64,000 bases of DNA from Vreelandella rituensis (GTDB lineage Bacteria; Pseudomonadota; Gammaproteobacteria; Pseudomonadales; Halomonadaceae). The notes beneath the pieces are model-generated. The model was given only the letters and a program-made list of their open reading frames with translations. It had not been told where the DNA came from and did not search any database. The translations under genes and the position numbers were made by a program. The stretch spans positions 219,922-283,921 of the forward strand of contig NZ_QPIJ01000001.1 in NCBI RefSeq assembly GCF_003336665.1, given 5' to 3'. Of this stretch, positions 44,083 through 53,328 are shown piece after piece (within the stretch, counting starts at the first letter, position 1; each line of letters begins with the position of its first letter).

Positions 44083-44121
44083 AATTGCAATATGGCAATA
44101 ACGAGTTGCCAGGCGCACCTA

Positions 44122-45141
44122 TTAAGCCTCGGTCGTGAGATGACGCTCAGACTTTAAACGGTCCTCCACAACATCATCCATTTCGGGGTTCGGTTTAATG
44201 CGGCCTTCCTGCACCATCTGTTTGGTGCGCGCCTTGAGCATGTCATGGCGGGGTTCGTGATCCTTTTCCGGCAAAGCGATGAACTGCCGCACCAGATCCC
44301 TGTCTTCGCTTTTGATCTTGGCTGTCGGCGCCCATCCTTTCCAGTCCCGAGAAGGTAACGCAAGCTTGGGTGGGTTCGGATCGTGCAGTGAGCTATAGAC
44401 GCCCAGCGGCCCCATGCTTTCAATGATCGAGGGGTTGAACACCCGCATGAGCGGAACGCTATTCCCTGTCGCTGTCATGGCATCGAAAACGACGGCCTTC
44501 AATGGCCCATACTGCATTTCCAGTATCTGGGTGTATTCATTGATACGCCAGGGCTCAACCTTGAGACGATCGATGCAATACCGGTCGCCGGTGTACATGC
44601 GAAGTAGATCGTTGGTGGACTTGGACGTGCGCCCCACACCCAGGTACATGGCGTTGATGTCATCCGGGGATTTCCAGATCAGCGAGCGTGCGCTTGTCCG
44701 CTGCAACCCCTTGCGAGGTAGCGTGATATTGAAGCGCAGGTCATATCCCGTGGCGGGCTCAGGCTTGGCGTACAGGTATTCCATTTCCTGTTCGACATGA
44801 TAGCGCGCGCTGTTCCCGAAAAAGAGATACAGGCCCTCCGGCATCTTCTTGCCTCTCGCCTCCGCGTAATCACGTACAGAGCGCGGCATGGTCGACACGG
44901 GACCCAATTGCCAGGTATGGGTGTCCGGATCGTAGTCCCGCTCTCGATCTTCCTCGCTCTGCGGGAATTCAGCATACGCAAGCGTATGAGTGCGATATTC
45001 AGTTTTTGTCTTATCCGATTCCATGGTCTTGTCTCTCTGTTCCCGCGTCTGGTTTGACGCCTGTATTCGATTGGCAATCGTCATGTCCATATCCGATGCC
45101 TGTTTCGGGAAAGAAGTTGTGCCGCTAGGTAAACTGCCCAT
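44122..45141 (-). CDS. Unknown protein, up to 339 residues
   Basis: Function not recognised. Soluble protein with a basic N-terminal third and a region LRFNITLPRKGLQRTSARSL that looks beta-rich. The start is uncertain: ATG at 45141 has GAGGG very close, and other in-frame ATGs lie at 45087, 45081 and 45022. A TGGTATCTA element at 45268-45260 points at this gene. It shares the 45142-45509 intergenic region with the gene at 45510. Confidence 0.6.
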   Translation of the reverse strand: MGSLPSGTTSFPKQASDMDMTIANRIQASNQTREQRDKTMESDKTKTEYRTHTLAYAEFPQSEEDRERDYDPDTHTWQLGPVSTMPRSVRDYAEARGKKMPEGLYLFFGNSARYHVEQEMEYLYAKPEPATGYDLRFNITLPRKGLQRTSARSLIWKSPDDINAMYLGVGRTSKSTNDLLRMYTGDRYCIDRLKVEPWRINEYTQILEMQYGPLKAVVFDAMTATGNSVPLMRVFNPSIIESMGPLGVYSSLHDPNPPKLALPSRDWKGWAPTAKIKSEDRDLVRQFIALPEKDHEPRHDMLKARTKQMVQEGRIKPNPEMDDVVEDRLKSERHLTTEA

Positions 45142-45379
45142 TACCCTCTGTTCCTGCTACCCCTGTCGGGAGGCCTACTGCCGTGCCCGCCTGACGTTAC
45201 GAGTTCTTGATAAGTCTGGCACACTTTACGTCTTCTTCAAATTTAATTGTTGTGTAGTGTAGATACCATACCTAACTTCCCCTTTCGCAGTCTACCTTTC
45301 GCAACATAAAATTACTTGGGATGCGTATCGCTGCCTAATTGCGACCACAATATGTAACCTTGCGGCGGTGGAGGACATT

Positions 45380-45415
45380 ATTTTCCTGGGTAATAATCCT
45401 TATTATCCAGAAAAT
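45380..45415. promoter_or_regulatory. Large imperfect palindrome, possible operator
   Basis: Arms ATTTTCCTGGGTAATAA and TTATTATCCAGAAAAT are near-complements (one extra base and one mismatch) around TCC. It lies about 35 bases upstream of the TGGTATCAT element of the 45510 gene, a place suited to a regulator or integration-host-type site. Confidence 0.5.
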
Positions 45416-45449
45416 GAAGTGGCCGACAAAGGTCGAAATTAAGCTATTC

Positions 45450-45458
45450 TGGTATCAT
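45450..45458 (+). promoter_or_regulatory. Extended -10-like element before the 45510 gene
   Basis: TGGTATCAT in the context TTCTGGTATCATGCC, 51 bases before the ATG. Confidence 0.55.
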
Positions 45459-45509
45459 GCCATATAGTGTATAGATATTCATTTACCCCCTCAGGGTTGG
45501 AGGCATTTC

Positions 45510-46340
45510 ATGACAACCGATGCACAGAAACCGCATGCCATTGAGCCATTTTCGGACCAGCAGGCATCCAACGATGTGCCGGTCACGGACCTGACTCACG
45601 ATAAGGACCTCTATGTGGTCTACCCCATTCATATCGAACAGTTCATGGAGCGCTTCCAGCTTCGCGCACTTGAAATGTCGAACCTTCTCGGGTTTCCGTC
45701 CGTGCAGGAGTGGTACAAAGTTCACAAGAACCCCCATGAGCGCATTCGCAACACTAACGTATGCAACCTATTGAGGGCTTACACAGAGCACCCCGAATGG
45801 CTGAAATCGACCCAGTTCAGCTTTGCCAAGGTCACAGAGCGTATCCAGAAGGTGCTCGCCAGCCATGGATATGAAAAACAGCATGAGGTGGACTATTTCA
45901 TCTGCCAGGTCTTTGACAAGAGTCAATCGGTGCTTGGTAACTGGGTCACCGGCACCACTGCCCCCGATCAGGCCTCACAGCGGGTGAGTGAGCTGATCAT
46001 GGAGCTGAATGACGATGACCTGTTCGAATTCATCTCGGATGCCCGCCTGGCCACCATTCCGCAAGTCCTTGGCCGAGACGTCACGGTCTATCATACGAAA
46101 AGTGGGGAACGCCGTTACAGCGCTCAGGGGACCGATGATCTCTACACGCTCGCTGAAATTGCCCGAGCAAGTCCGCTGCCCGGTGCGCGCCGTTCCGCCA
46201 AGGATTATCCGCCGGCACTTTCCGAGCCGCGTACTACTGTCATCGAGGGGTCTGCCACTCAAGAGACCCATGAAACAGAAGTGGCCAAGAAACACACCAA
46301 GGGTCTTCCCTGGATTCAATCGGCTGCATCCAAAACATGA
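45510..46340 (+). CDS. Unknown protein, possible regulator, 276 residues
   Basis: Function not recognised. Strong ribosome site TTGGAGG eight bases before the ATG. It is a soluble, mostly helical protein; the stretch LRALEMSNLLGFPSVQEWYK and a later QSVLGNWVTGTTAP each look like a helix-turn-helix core, so a DNA-binding role is plausible. The C-terminal 60 residues are likely disordered. The stop overlaps the next ATG (ATGA). The palindrome and promoter upstream suggest autoregulation. Confidence 0.55.
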   Translation: MTTDAQKPHAIEPFSDQQASNDVPVTDLTHDKDLYVVYPIHIEQFMERFQLRALEMSNLLGFPSVQEWYKVHKNPHERIRNTNVCNLLRAYTEHPEWLKSTQFSFAKVTERIQKVLASHGYEKQHEVDYFICQVFDKSQSVLGNWVTGTTAPDQASQRVSELIMELNDDDLFEFISDARLATIPQVLGRDVTVYHTKSGERRYSAQGTDDLYTLAEIARASPLPGARRSAKDYPPALSEPRTTVIEGSATQETHETEVAKKHTKGLPWIQSAASKT

Positions 46341-46696
46341 GCGAGAAAAAACAGACAAACAAAACCGATCTGCGCCAGTTGCGGGGGGATGCCCTGGCGC
46401 GCCATGTGGTTCGGCTCAATGGGCATCAGCGGCCCCTTCGCTTTATAATCTTTGAGCCTTATTGGATGGGCATGATCTTTCTGCCTATTCCTTTCCTGGC
46501 CATGATCCCGTTTCTGAAAAGTGTCTTGATGATTGGGCTTTTAGGCCTTTGCTTTGAGGCCTCTCTCTGGGTCATCTATGCAATTCGCAACAAGAGGCTC
46601 GACACCTATCCCGGCCTGGTGCCTTGGTGGAATCGCTTTGTACGTCGCTCGTTCATGTCACAAGGGCGCCCCGGCAGCCGTCACTCTCGGATGTGA
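46337..46696 (+). CDS. Unknown inner-membrane protein, 119 residues
   Basis: Two adjacent hydrophobic segments (WMGMIFLPIPFLAMIPFL and VLMIGLLGLCFEASLWVIYA) between basic, soluble ends. It starts within the stop of the 45510 gene, so it is co-translated with it. The product is probably a two-pass membrane protein with both ends in the cytoplasm. No family recognised. It converges on topB, with a hairpin between them. Confidence 0.65.
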   Translation: MSEKKQTNKTDLRQLRGDALARHVVRLNGHQRPLRFIIFEPYWMGMIFLPIPFLAMIPFLKSVLMIGLLGLCFEASLWVIYAIRNKRLDTYPGLVPWWNRFVRRSFMSQGRPGSRHSRM

Positions 46697-46700
46697 GGCT

Positions 46701-46729
46701 CAGGCTGGGCGGTGGCAACCCCCAGCCTG
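46701..46729. terminator. Hairpin between converging genes
   Basis: CAGGCTGGG and CCCAGCCTG form a 9-bp stem extended by GGT/ACC inside. T-runs are weak on both sides, so termination is likely but not certain. Confidence 0.5.
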
Positions 46730-46734
46730 ATCGT

Positions 46735-49182
46735 TCAGTCCGATGTTTTGGTTTTGCTTGCCGTGTTAACCATCTCGCCTCTTCGTTTGAATACCTTCCC
46801 TAATTCTCCCTCATCGCTCCAGCACATGGTGTCGCATTCCCTGCAGAGGAAGAACGGTTTTTTCTTCTTGGTTATCTGCCGGCTCATGTTGCTTTCGCAC
46901 TCTGGGCACGGTGGTCCGTCCGCTTTAGGTTCGACTTTCTCTCCGCGTACAACGAAAGCTGGCCCAAGCTTGCCGGCTAAATCGGTATAGAACGACTCGC
47001 AACCCGTGCAACGCCAGAAATGCTTCTGGGTCTTGGTCGACTTGAACCGCAGGATGGGCGCCTGGCATTCTGGACAGGGCGGTGCATCCTTCATCCGCTC
47101 CTGACGCCGAGCTTGTTTGGCCGCCATGTCCTGCTCTTTAAGCGGCCCTTTGACACAAAAGCCTGGCAAGCCGGAGTCATGTTCAAAGAGAGAGTTGCAG
47201 GCCTTACACAGCATCAAGAACTTCTTGGTGAGCTTGGATTTGACCTTGGTGAGCTCCGACTCGCAATGCCGACAGGGTGGCCCTGGTGTCTTCTTCGGTG
47301 GCTCAAGCCCCAGTTCGCGAGCCCGTCTTCCCCAGTCTTCTTTAAGGCTCAGTTGTTCACGGATGAAGCCATCGACGCTCTCGAGAAAGCTCTCAAGGGT
47401 CGTCTCGCCGTCTTCAATCTGCCGGGTCCGGCTTTCAAAGAGCCCTGCCATGTCGGGAGTGGTCATCGCCTGGGGCATCAGATGATAGTGAGCCTGGCCG
47501 GCCATCGTGGACTTGATCAGTTTTTTCTCGCGCACAATCAGGCCGTGCTTGACCAATTTCTCCAAAATATTCGCTCGCGTGGCCTCGGTACCAATACCAT
47601 CCCCTTCCTTGAGCATCGCCCTTATCTTCGGGTCTTCCACAAATCGGTGGATGCTGGTCATGGCATCCAGCAGGCTGCCATCCGTAAAGTGTTTCGGAGG
47701 ATTGGTCTGTTTGCACTGAGACACGACTTCTTCAAGCGTCAGCGCATCGCCTTTTTGCATCGGCGGCAGTTCACCTGTCGCCTCGCTCTCTTCTTCGCTT
47801 TCAGCGTCTTCGTCGGCGGCCTTCGTGTCCAGCGTGACCCGCCAGCCTTGGGCAAGCCACTGCTTGCCGGTGGCCTTAAACAGTTGCTGGGTCTCCAGCG
47901 TCTTTGCCAACAACCGAGTGGCGTTGAATTCCGCAGGCGGGAAGAACTGGGCCGCGTAGCGCCGGCAGATCATCTCGTAAATGCGTTTTTCCTGCGCATT
48001 GAGCGCCAGGATGGCCTGCTGGGAATTCTTGGCGGTCGGTATGATGCCGTGGTGGGCCTTAACCTTGGCGTCGTTAAATGCCTGGGACTTGATTGAGGGA
48101 TCAGCGTTATCGCAATAAACGGCCTGGCTGCCAAGGTTGTTGCGAATGGCCGCGAGTACGACGGGGCCTTCCTCGTGATGCCCTTCGGGTAAGTAACCGG
48201 TGTCACTACGCGGGTAAGTTATCAGCTCATGCTTATCGTATAGCGCCTGTGCAATTTCCAGCACCTGGGCCATGGTCATGCCGAACTTGCGGGAGGCTTC
48301 TTTTTGCAGGTCGGACATGGAAAAGGGCTTGGGCGCATTCTGCTGTTGCCGCTTGACTTCATGCTCCACGATTTCAGCCGCTTCAGGAGCAATCTCGGTG
48401 AGTCCTTGGGCAATGTCCGGATCGATCAGGCGCCCACTATCGTCAAGGCCCGACTGCCCTTCGACAGGATTCCATTTGGCGGTAAAGGCCCCTTTTTCAT
48501 GACCAAAGCGTCCATTGATGGCGTAGTAGTCATGGGGCTTAAAGTTCTCAATCTCGAGATCGCGGCGCACCACCATGCCCAGCACGGCGCTTTGAACGCG
48601 ACCCGCACTCAACACCTGGTCGAGCCCAAACTCCCTGCCCATGACGGTGTAGAAGCGCGTGAGGTTCATGCCCAGCAGCCAGTCGCCGCGGGAGCGGCTC
48701 AATGCACGCCTGTAGAGGCCCTGGAACTTGTCGCTGTTGTTATCCTCGAGATTGTCGAGAGCCTTGAGGATGGGCTTGGGATTGAGATCATTGATCAGAA
48801 CCCGTAGAGTGACGCCTTTCCAATTCAGGTGGTGGAGGACCTCATCCACCAGTAACTGACCTTCGGCATCCGGATCGGCTGCTGACACCACAACATCGGA
48901 ATTTTTCATCCCGTTGCGGATCATCGTCAGGTAGCGGCCCTTGTTCTCGATCAGCTTGAGCTTCCATTGCTCAGGATGGATGGGAAGATCCTCGATTCGC
49001 CAGCGCTTGTAGCGTTCATCGTATCCCTGGGGGCTTAGCTGCTCGAGGATATGACCTTCGCAGGAAACGATGCGATAGTCGCCACCTTCATAAGCGCCGC
49101 GCACCTTGGGATCTGGGCTTGCACCGATAGCGCGAGCGATGGCTTTTGCCATCTTGGGTTTCTCGGCAATGATCAGCTTCAA
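46735..49182 (-). CDS. topB: DNA topoisomerase III, plasmid type
   Basis: Type IA topoisomerase that decatenates and relaxes single-stranded-region DNA, common on conjugative plasmids (TraE of RP4). The TOPRIM start MKLIIAEKPKMAKAIARAIG and VVSAADPDAEGQLLVDE hold the metal-binding acids. The active-site Tyr is in ELITYPRSDTGYLPEG. The C-terminal 200 residues carry four Cys-rich zinc-finger units (CRHCESELTK, CPECQAPILRF, CTGCESF, CPECESNMSR). Length 815 residues is usual for plasmid TopB with these fingers. It is the last gene of the traH-I-J-transglycosylase run, starting 12 bases after the upstream stop. Confidence 0.93.
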   Translation of the reverse strand: MKLIIAEKPKMAKAIARAIGASPDPKVRGAYEGGDYRIVSCEGHILEQLSPQGYDERYKRWRIEDLPIHPEQWKLKLIENKGRYLTMIRNGMKNSDVVVSAADPDAEGQLLVDEVLHHLNWKGVTLRVLINDLNPKPILKALDNLEDNNSDKFQGLYRRALSRSRGDWLLGMNLTRFYTVMGREFGLDQVLSAGRVQSAVLGMVVRRDLEIENFKPHDYYAINGRFGHEKGAFTAKWNPVEGQSGLDDSGRLIDPDIAQGLTEIAPEAAEIVEHEVKRQQQNAPKPFSMSDLQKEASRKFGMTMAQVLEIAQALYDKHELITYPRSDTGYLPEGHHEEGPVVLAAIRNNLGSQAVYCDNADPSIKSQAFNDAKVKAHHGIIPTAKNSQQAILALNAQEKRIYEMICRRYAAQFFPPAEFNATRLLAKTLETQQLFKATGKQWLAQGWRVTLDTKAADEDAESEEESEATGELPPMQKGDALTLEEVVSQCKQTNPPKHFTDGSLLDAMTSIHRFVEDPKIRAMLKEGDGIGTEATRANILEKLVKHGLIVREKKLIKSTMAGQAHYHLMPQAMTTPDMAGLFESRTRQIEDGETTLESFLESVDGFIREQLSLKEDWGRRARELGLEPPKKTPGPPCRHCESELTKVKSKLTKKFLMLCKACNSLFEHDSGLPGFCVKGPLKEQDMAAKQARRQERMKDAPPCPECQAPILRFKSTKTQKHFWRCTGCESFYTDLAGKLGPAFVVRGEKVEPKADGPPCPECESNMSRQITKKKKPFFLCRECDTMCWSDEGELGKVFKRRGEMVNTASKTKTSD

Positions 49183-49193
49183 TGTGGCCCCTC

Positions 49194-49766
49194 CTATCGG
49201 CTAACCAGTGACTGTTTACCGGTACCCATACCGCAACGGCTCACCATGGCTCGCAGGTGGCCGATGAACTTGTCCTTGTACACTTTTCGGATTCTTTCGG
49301 ACCCAGGGCCGGTTCCGCCGCCTTTGTGGTAGTAACCCACCGCTTCAAGCGGATCTTTCACCCGAGCCAACTGTCGCTTATAGACCCAAGCAGCTATCAA
49401 GGCATTGGCCCTAACGCCATGAAGATCCGCATTGGCGATAGGGAGGCCAATACGGCGTAATTCCGGAAGCCACACCTCTGCATTGACCTGGTAGTAGCCA
49501 CGATCCGTGGTTCCGTTATTATTTCTGTTTGTTACCAATGGGTTAAGCCCACGCCCGCTCTCGGTTCGCTTAATTGCCACCATGATGGCCGGGGCAATAT
49601 TAAAGGTTCTGGCAGCCTCCGAGGTGGCGGCGATGTATAGCTGACGAGCGTTTTCGTCGCCCGTCATGTCAGCGGTGAGGCACTGGAAATCGTGGATACT
49701 TGCCATGGCTGATACCGGCATCGCGGCAACACCCAGCGCGACCAGACACACTTTCAAGCTTCTCAT
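49194..49766 (-). CDS. Lytic transglycosylase of the conjugation system
   Basis: Periplasmic SLT-type enzyme that opens the peptidoglycan locally for channel or pilus assembly. A signal peptide (MRSLKVCLVALGVAAMPVSAMA) is followed by the catalytic Glu in AIKRTESGRG, then GYYQVN and a C-terminal GYYHKGGG region. It is the functional equivalent of PilT of R64 or TrbN/VirB1 proteins. Its ATG overlaps the traJ stop (ATGA), so it belongs to the transfer operon rather than to the pil operon. Confidence 0.88.
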   Translation of the reverse strand: MRSLKVCLVALGVAAMPVSAMASIHDFQCLTADMTGDENARQLYIAATSEAARTFNIAPAIMVAIKRTESGRGLNPLVTNRNNNGTTDRGYYQVNAEVWLPELRRIGLPIANADLHGVRANALIAAWVYKRQLARVKDPLEAVGYYHKGGGTGPGSERIRKVYKDKFIGHLRAMVSRCGMGTGKQSLVSR

Positions 49767-50908
49767 TGGGCGACGGCCTCGGTTTCAACACTCAGTGATT
49801 CCTGGCTGGCCAGGCGCTGCTGTTCGGCCTTGATGGGATTGAGGATGGCCCAATCCTCCTCATGGAGAATGCCCGCTTCGGCGACCAGATCATGGACGGT
49901 GTTAAAGATGTCATGAACATTCTTCTCGAGATGGCCCACCAATTTGTTGCGGTCGAACAGACTGAAATCGAGAGATTCCTGGACCGGCCCGAAGGCCTTT
50001 TCGTTGCGCTCAAGCGTCTGATAGACGGCATAGTCAACAACGGTGGTCAGATCGCTTATCGCACGGCGTTTCGCCGATTCGGGGAAGAAGTCTGACCAGC
50101 GAGAGAACATTTCTGAAATCGAGGAGGTATGCATCGTGGCAAAGACCTTATGCCCCGATCGAGCGGCTGCAATGCACGTCGCGGCCGTCTCGGCATCGCG
50201 TATTTCCCCGACAAGAATATGCGTCGGATGCATCCGCAAAGACGCCCGCAAGCCATCCTCGAAGGTTCGACAGCCTTCACCGATTTCGATGGGGGAAACC
50301 ACGGCGCGTTCGGTGGCCACGTCATTGAACAGATATTCCACTGGATCCTCGATGGTAACCAGATGGCTGTCGCCATCGGGGTTACTTACGATGGCTCTAA
50401 GAAGGCCGGATAAAAGGGAAGTCTTGCCCGAACCCGTGGCGCCCAGCACCATCACAAGGCCTGGCTTGTCGTTCATCGTGGCATCCAGAAGACCCTCGGG
50501 CAAACGTAGCTTGCTCAATTCCCAGGGTTCTTTTTCAAGACGTCGCATGACGATGCGAATACGACTTTGCCGGTGACCCGCGGTACGCACGATCAAGACA
50601 CGATAGCGCGTCTTCGTCGTCCAGGTGGTGTAGGACCTGTCGCGAGGATGGGGATCACTCATGATGGTGTCGTAAAGTCCCGAGGCTTCATCCCCCAGGA
50701 TATAGACAATCTGGCGCAATTCGGTTTCGTCCAGCAGCCGGGGCAATACCGTCCTATTCCGGTTTTGAACGTTGGCTCGAATGGGTTCGTTGGTTGCGAA
50801 GTAGTAATCGCTGACCGTCTCCAGGCTATCAAGCACCCTATCGAAGGCCTCACGGCTAAGTATCCGTAACGAGGCCGGCAGCACGGCTTCGGGCGTTGCT
50901 GTATCCAT
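49763..50908 (-). CDS. traJ: TraJ/DotB secretion ATPase
   Basis: Hexameric VirB11/PilT-like ATPase of the type IVB system, at the cytoplasmic base of the channel. Walker A GATGSGKT lies at about 156-163, followed by the Asp box TIEDPVEYLF, Walker B HILVGEIRDAET and the His box TMHTSSISE. The length of 381 residues matches DotB (377) and TraJ. It stands 9 bases after traI and overlaps the transglycosylase gene by ATGA, preserving the R64 order traH-traI-traJ. Confidence 0.93.
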   Translation of the reverse strand: MDTATPEAVLPASLRILSREAFDRVLDSLETVSDYYFATNEPIRANVQNRNRTVLPRLLDETELRQIVYILGDEASGLYDTIMSDPHPRDRSYTTWTTKTRYRVLIVRTAGHRQSRIRIVMRRLEKEPWELSKLRLPEGLLDATMNDKPGLVMVLGATGSGKTSLLSGLLRAIVSNPDGDSHLVTIEDPVEYLFNDVATERAVVSPIEIGEGCRTFEDGLRASLRMHPTHILVGEIRDAETAATCIAAARSGHKVFATMHTSSISEMFSRWSDFFPESAKRRAISDLTTVVDYAVYQTLERNEKAFGPVQESLDFSLFDRNKLVGHLEKNVHDIFNTVHDLVAEAGILHEEDWAILNPIKAEQQRLASQESLSVETEAVAQ

Positions 50909-50917
50909 GGGAGACCT

Positions 50918-51910
50918 CTAGGGACGGCGTAGGTTGTTGTCCAGGAATGCAGAGGGCACTTGCGAGAGGTTGTCTTTGCGCGCTGTTACATCGCTGAGGC
51001 CTGACTTTATGCCGCTAAGCTTTTCACTGGCTTCGGCAATCAGCGCATTCCAGCGACTGCTGTCATCGATGAAGTAAGCCTCTTCGCTGATCACGATCCG
51101 GCGAACGCCCAGCGACATTTCATCCCGGCCCCTGCCGCCCCCATCGATATTCTGAGTAGCGTCAACGATCCGAGGGGGCTCCACCATTTCGGCGAGCCAG
51201 AGCATGTGGAAAAGATGCATGCCCAGGTAATCGCGCTCCAGCTCGTTGATCGCGATTTCAAAGCCCTGCTGCGCCTGGTGGTGACCACGCTCCCAGCCGT
51301 CATGGACAGCCTGTTCCCAGGTCGTCTTGTACTTGTTGATGGCCTGCTGCAGTTCAGGCAGAGGGTACTCAGTGCCCGTCTGATTGAGGTTTAGATAATT
51401 ACGCCAACTCGGCGCCCGCGGATTGGCAAATCGTGCCTCCTTTAACGCCTTATAGACGCGTGCGCGGACGGTTTTGCTGCGCCCGCCGTCATAAGAAATC
51501 ACCTGATCGGTCTGGGCAATCACCGGCGGGACGACGCCATCGGGCAAGAGTAATGCCTGGAAATCGAAGATGCTCTCGAGGTATTGGCTGTAGCCCTCGA
51601 TTTCTTGGTAGAGGCGCTCTGCCTGGTGGTTATAACCGGCGGTGGCACCGAGCCGCCTACCGGCGTCACGCACCACCTTACGCTCCAGATTTTCCGTACC
51701 CGAGGCGATGCTGTCTCGCTCAGCGCTGTAGTTTCGAAGCTCGGACGGCAATTCATCGATATGCATGTCATGGGTGAGGAAAGCGGAATCCTCTGGCACG
51801 ATCGGGATAGAACCGTCCGGCTGGGCATACTGAGGCTTGGAAGGGGCAGCGCAGCCGGCCACCATGATCGCCGCCGCCAGAATTCCCAGTGCGTGGCGCG
51901 CACGAATCAT
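50918..51910 (-). CDS. traI: TraI/DotC outer-membrane lipoprotein
   Basis: Core-complex lipoprotein that together with DotD places DotH in the outer membrane. The signal ends in MVAGC (Cys20). The body contains a stretch typical of DotC (YNLNQTG-like NYLNLNQTGTEYPLPELQ, and WERGHHQAQQGFEIAINELERD). Length 330 residues is close to DotC (303). Its ATG overlaps the traH stop. This TraI is the IncI protein and is unrelated to the F relaxase of the same name. Confidence 0.9.
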   Translation of the reverse strand: MIRARHALGILAAAIMVAGCAAPSKPQYAQPDGSIPIVPEDSAFLTHDMHIDELPSELRNYSAERDSIASGTENLERKVVRDAGRRLGATAGYNHQAERLYQEIEGYSQYLESIFDFQALLLPDGVVPPVIAQTDQVISYDGGRSKTVRARVYKALKEARFANPRAPSWRNYLNLNQTGTEYPLPELQQAINKYKTTWEQAVHDGWERGHHQAQQGFEIAINELERDYLGMHLFHMLWLAEMVEPPRIVDATQNIDGGGRGRDEMSLGVRRIVISEEAYFIDDSSRWNALIAEASEKLSGIKSGLSDVTARKDNLSQVPSAFLDNNLRRP

Positions 51911-53295
51911 GCACGATCCCCCTTGACCGGATAAGCGTCGGGATAACCGGCGCTGCGCAGCTTGCCAAGATCGCCGATGGCTTGCTCGCGGCTATCGTAA
52001 GGGCCTACTCGCAAGGCTTTCCCGGAGTTGTTACCCAGCGAATAGTCGCTGATGGCATAGCCGTTGCTAGAAACCTCCTCAAGCACTCGATCAATGGAGC
52101 TTTGTTTGTTGAGGTAGGCAACCTGGACGTACCACATATCCGCCTGCATACGGCTGTCAAAGTTCGCCTTGGAGGAGTCTGTGTTGCTCGATACCACCTT
52201 TTGACTGGCGGCAGCGTTGGTTATCGCGCTCTGGGCAGGCTGCGAGGTTTGGATGATTGGTCGGGGCGCACTGCGGGGTGCGGCCGTTGCTTTAGCCGGT
52301 CTTGCTGCATTACGTTCAACCACGCTCATATAGCGCACCTCGGATGGCACGCCCTTATCTTTGAGGACGGAGGTGATGTCCAGAACTTGGGCATGGTCTC
52401 GGCTCGGTACCTGCACCTCGATGTCGCGTGTTCTCTCCAAGAGCAGCGAATAATAATCATGAGCCCCAAGCCAGTCTTGCATGGCCTTGGCGCGATCACT
52501 GGTCTGGTAACCGCCAATGCCTGCATACCAGTAGCCGGTGCCCGCCTCGGGGACCGGATTAAGGGTAGATTGCGTGGCTTGAACGGAAGGAGCTGCTTGG
52601 GTCGCTGGCAAGGGAGCTGCCTGCACCGATGGCGCAATGGGCGAAGGAATCACCTGCTGGGAGACTTGGCGGTTGGCATCCTCTGCCATTCGGCTTGTGT
52701 CAGGCATATTGCGCCGCTGGCTAACCGGGGGCTCTTTCGCCAGCGACTCTTGAGCTTCACGAATCTGCGATGCCATGCTGCCATCGGCGTCGTAATCAAC
52801 CACTAGGCGCTGGCTACGATGATCCAAAACCAGATGCCAAGGGGTCTGGGCGTTCATCTCGCGGAAGTGCTGTACCAAGGGCTTGTCACCGTTCAGGCGA
52901 ATCCATGGTTGCCAGCTGGGACCGGAAGGCGTCTTGTTATATTCCACCACGCGATAGCCAATATCATGGCTAACCCGTTCCAAAACCTGCGCCATGGGAC
53001 CGTTGTAATCAAGCCGCACGCGGGTAAGCAGAAATTCGGGGATATTTGAATCGGGCAGATCAAGCTTTACCTGATCCACACTTTGGCCGTGAGCGCGTGC
53101 CATGATATCCGCCATGATCATGCTGCTCTGGCTGGCACGCTCTGCCGCTTGCAAAAGACTCTGCGGAATCGGCGTTGTGCTTTGCGCTTGCACCTGCTGA
53201 AAGCCGCATCCAGACAGCGCAAATGCGAAAGGAATTAACAGCGCAGATGCTGAAATCGTCTTCATGGCCCGTTTGTCTCTCTGGATGTTGTGCAT
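51907..53295 (-). CDS. traH: TraH/DotD-like lipoprotein fused to a SPOR domain
   Basis: Core-complex lipoprotein. The signal ends in ALSGC (Cys30). Residues about 80-170 (LTRVRLDYNGPMAQVLERVS ... PWHLVLD) resemble the secretin N0-like fold of DotD. A long Ala/Pro/Gln/Ser linker follows, and the last 80 residues (WYVQVAYLNKQSSIDRVLEE... LRVGPYDSREQAIGDL) form a SPOR domain that binds denuded peptidoglycan. A second SPOR-like unit may lie near residues 250-320 (WYAGIGGYQTSDRAKAMQDW). DotD alone is about 163 residues, so this is a much enlarged version. AGGA lies seven bases before the ATG at 53295; another ATG is at 53265. Confidence 0.82.
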   Translation of the reverse strand: MHNIQRDKRAMKTISASALLIPFAFALSGCGFQQVQAQSTTPIPQSLLQAAERASQSSMIMADIMARAHGQSVDQVKLDLPDSNIPEFLLTRVRLDYNGPMAQVLERVSHDIGYRVVEYNKTPSGPSWQPWIRLNGDKPLVQHFREMNAQTPWHLVLDHRSQRLVVDYDADGSMASQIREAQESLAKEPPVSQRRNMPDTSRMAEDANRQVSQQVIPSPIAPSVQAAPLPATQAAPSVQATQSTLNPVPEAGTGYWYAGIGGYQTSDRAKAMQDWLGAHDYYSLLLERTRDIEVQVPSRDHAQVLDITSVLKDKGVPSEVRYMSVVERNAARPAKATAAPRSAPRPIIQTSQPAQSAITNAAASQKVVSSNTDSSKANFDSRMQADMWYVQVAYLNKQSSIDRVLEEVSSNGYAISDYSLGNNSGKALRVGPYDSREQAIGDLGKLRSAGYPDAYPVKGDRA

Positions 53296-53328
53296 AGGTC
53301 AGTCCTGAATTAATCGGAAGCTATACTC

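Larger units (their letters stand above)
45142..45509. other. Divergent regulatory region, no gene
   Basis: About 370 AT-rich bases between divergent genes. It contains TGGTATCTA (45268-45260, minus), TGGTATCAT (45450-45458, plus) and a large imperfect palindrome (45380-45415). No convincing coding frame. Confidence 0.6.

Noticed and set aside
47020-48096. A 358-codon plus-strand frame inside topB
   Set aside because: topB is certain on the opposite strand; the plus frame is a complementary shadow rich in Arg and Leu.
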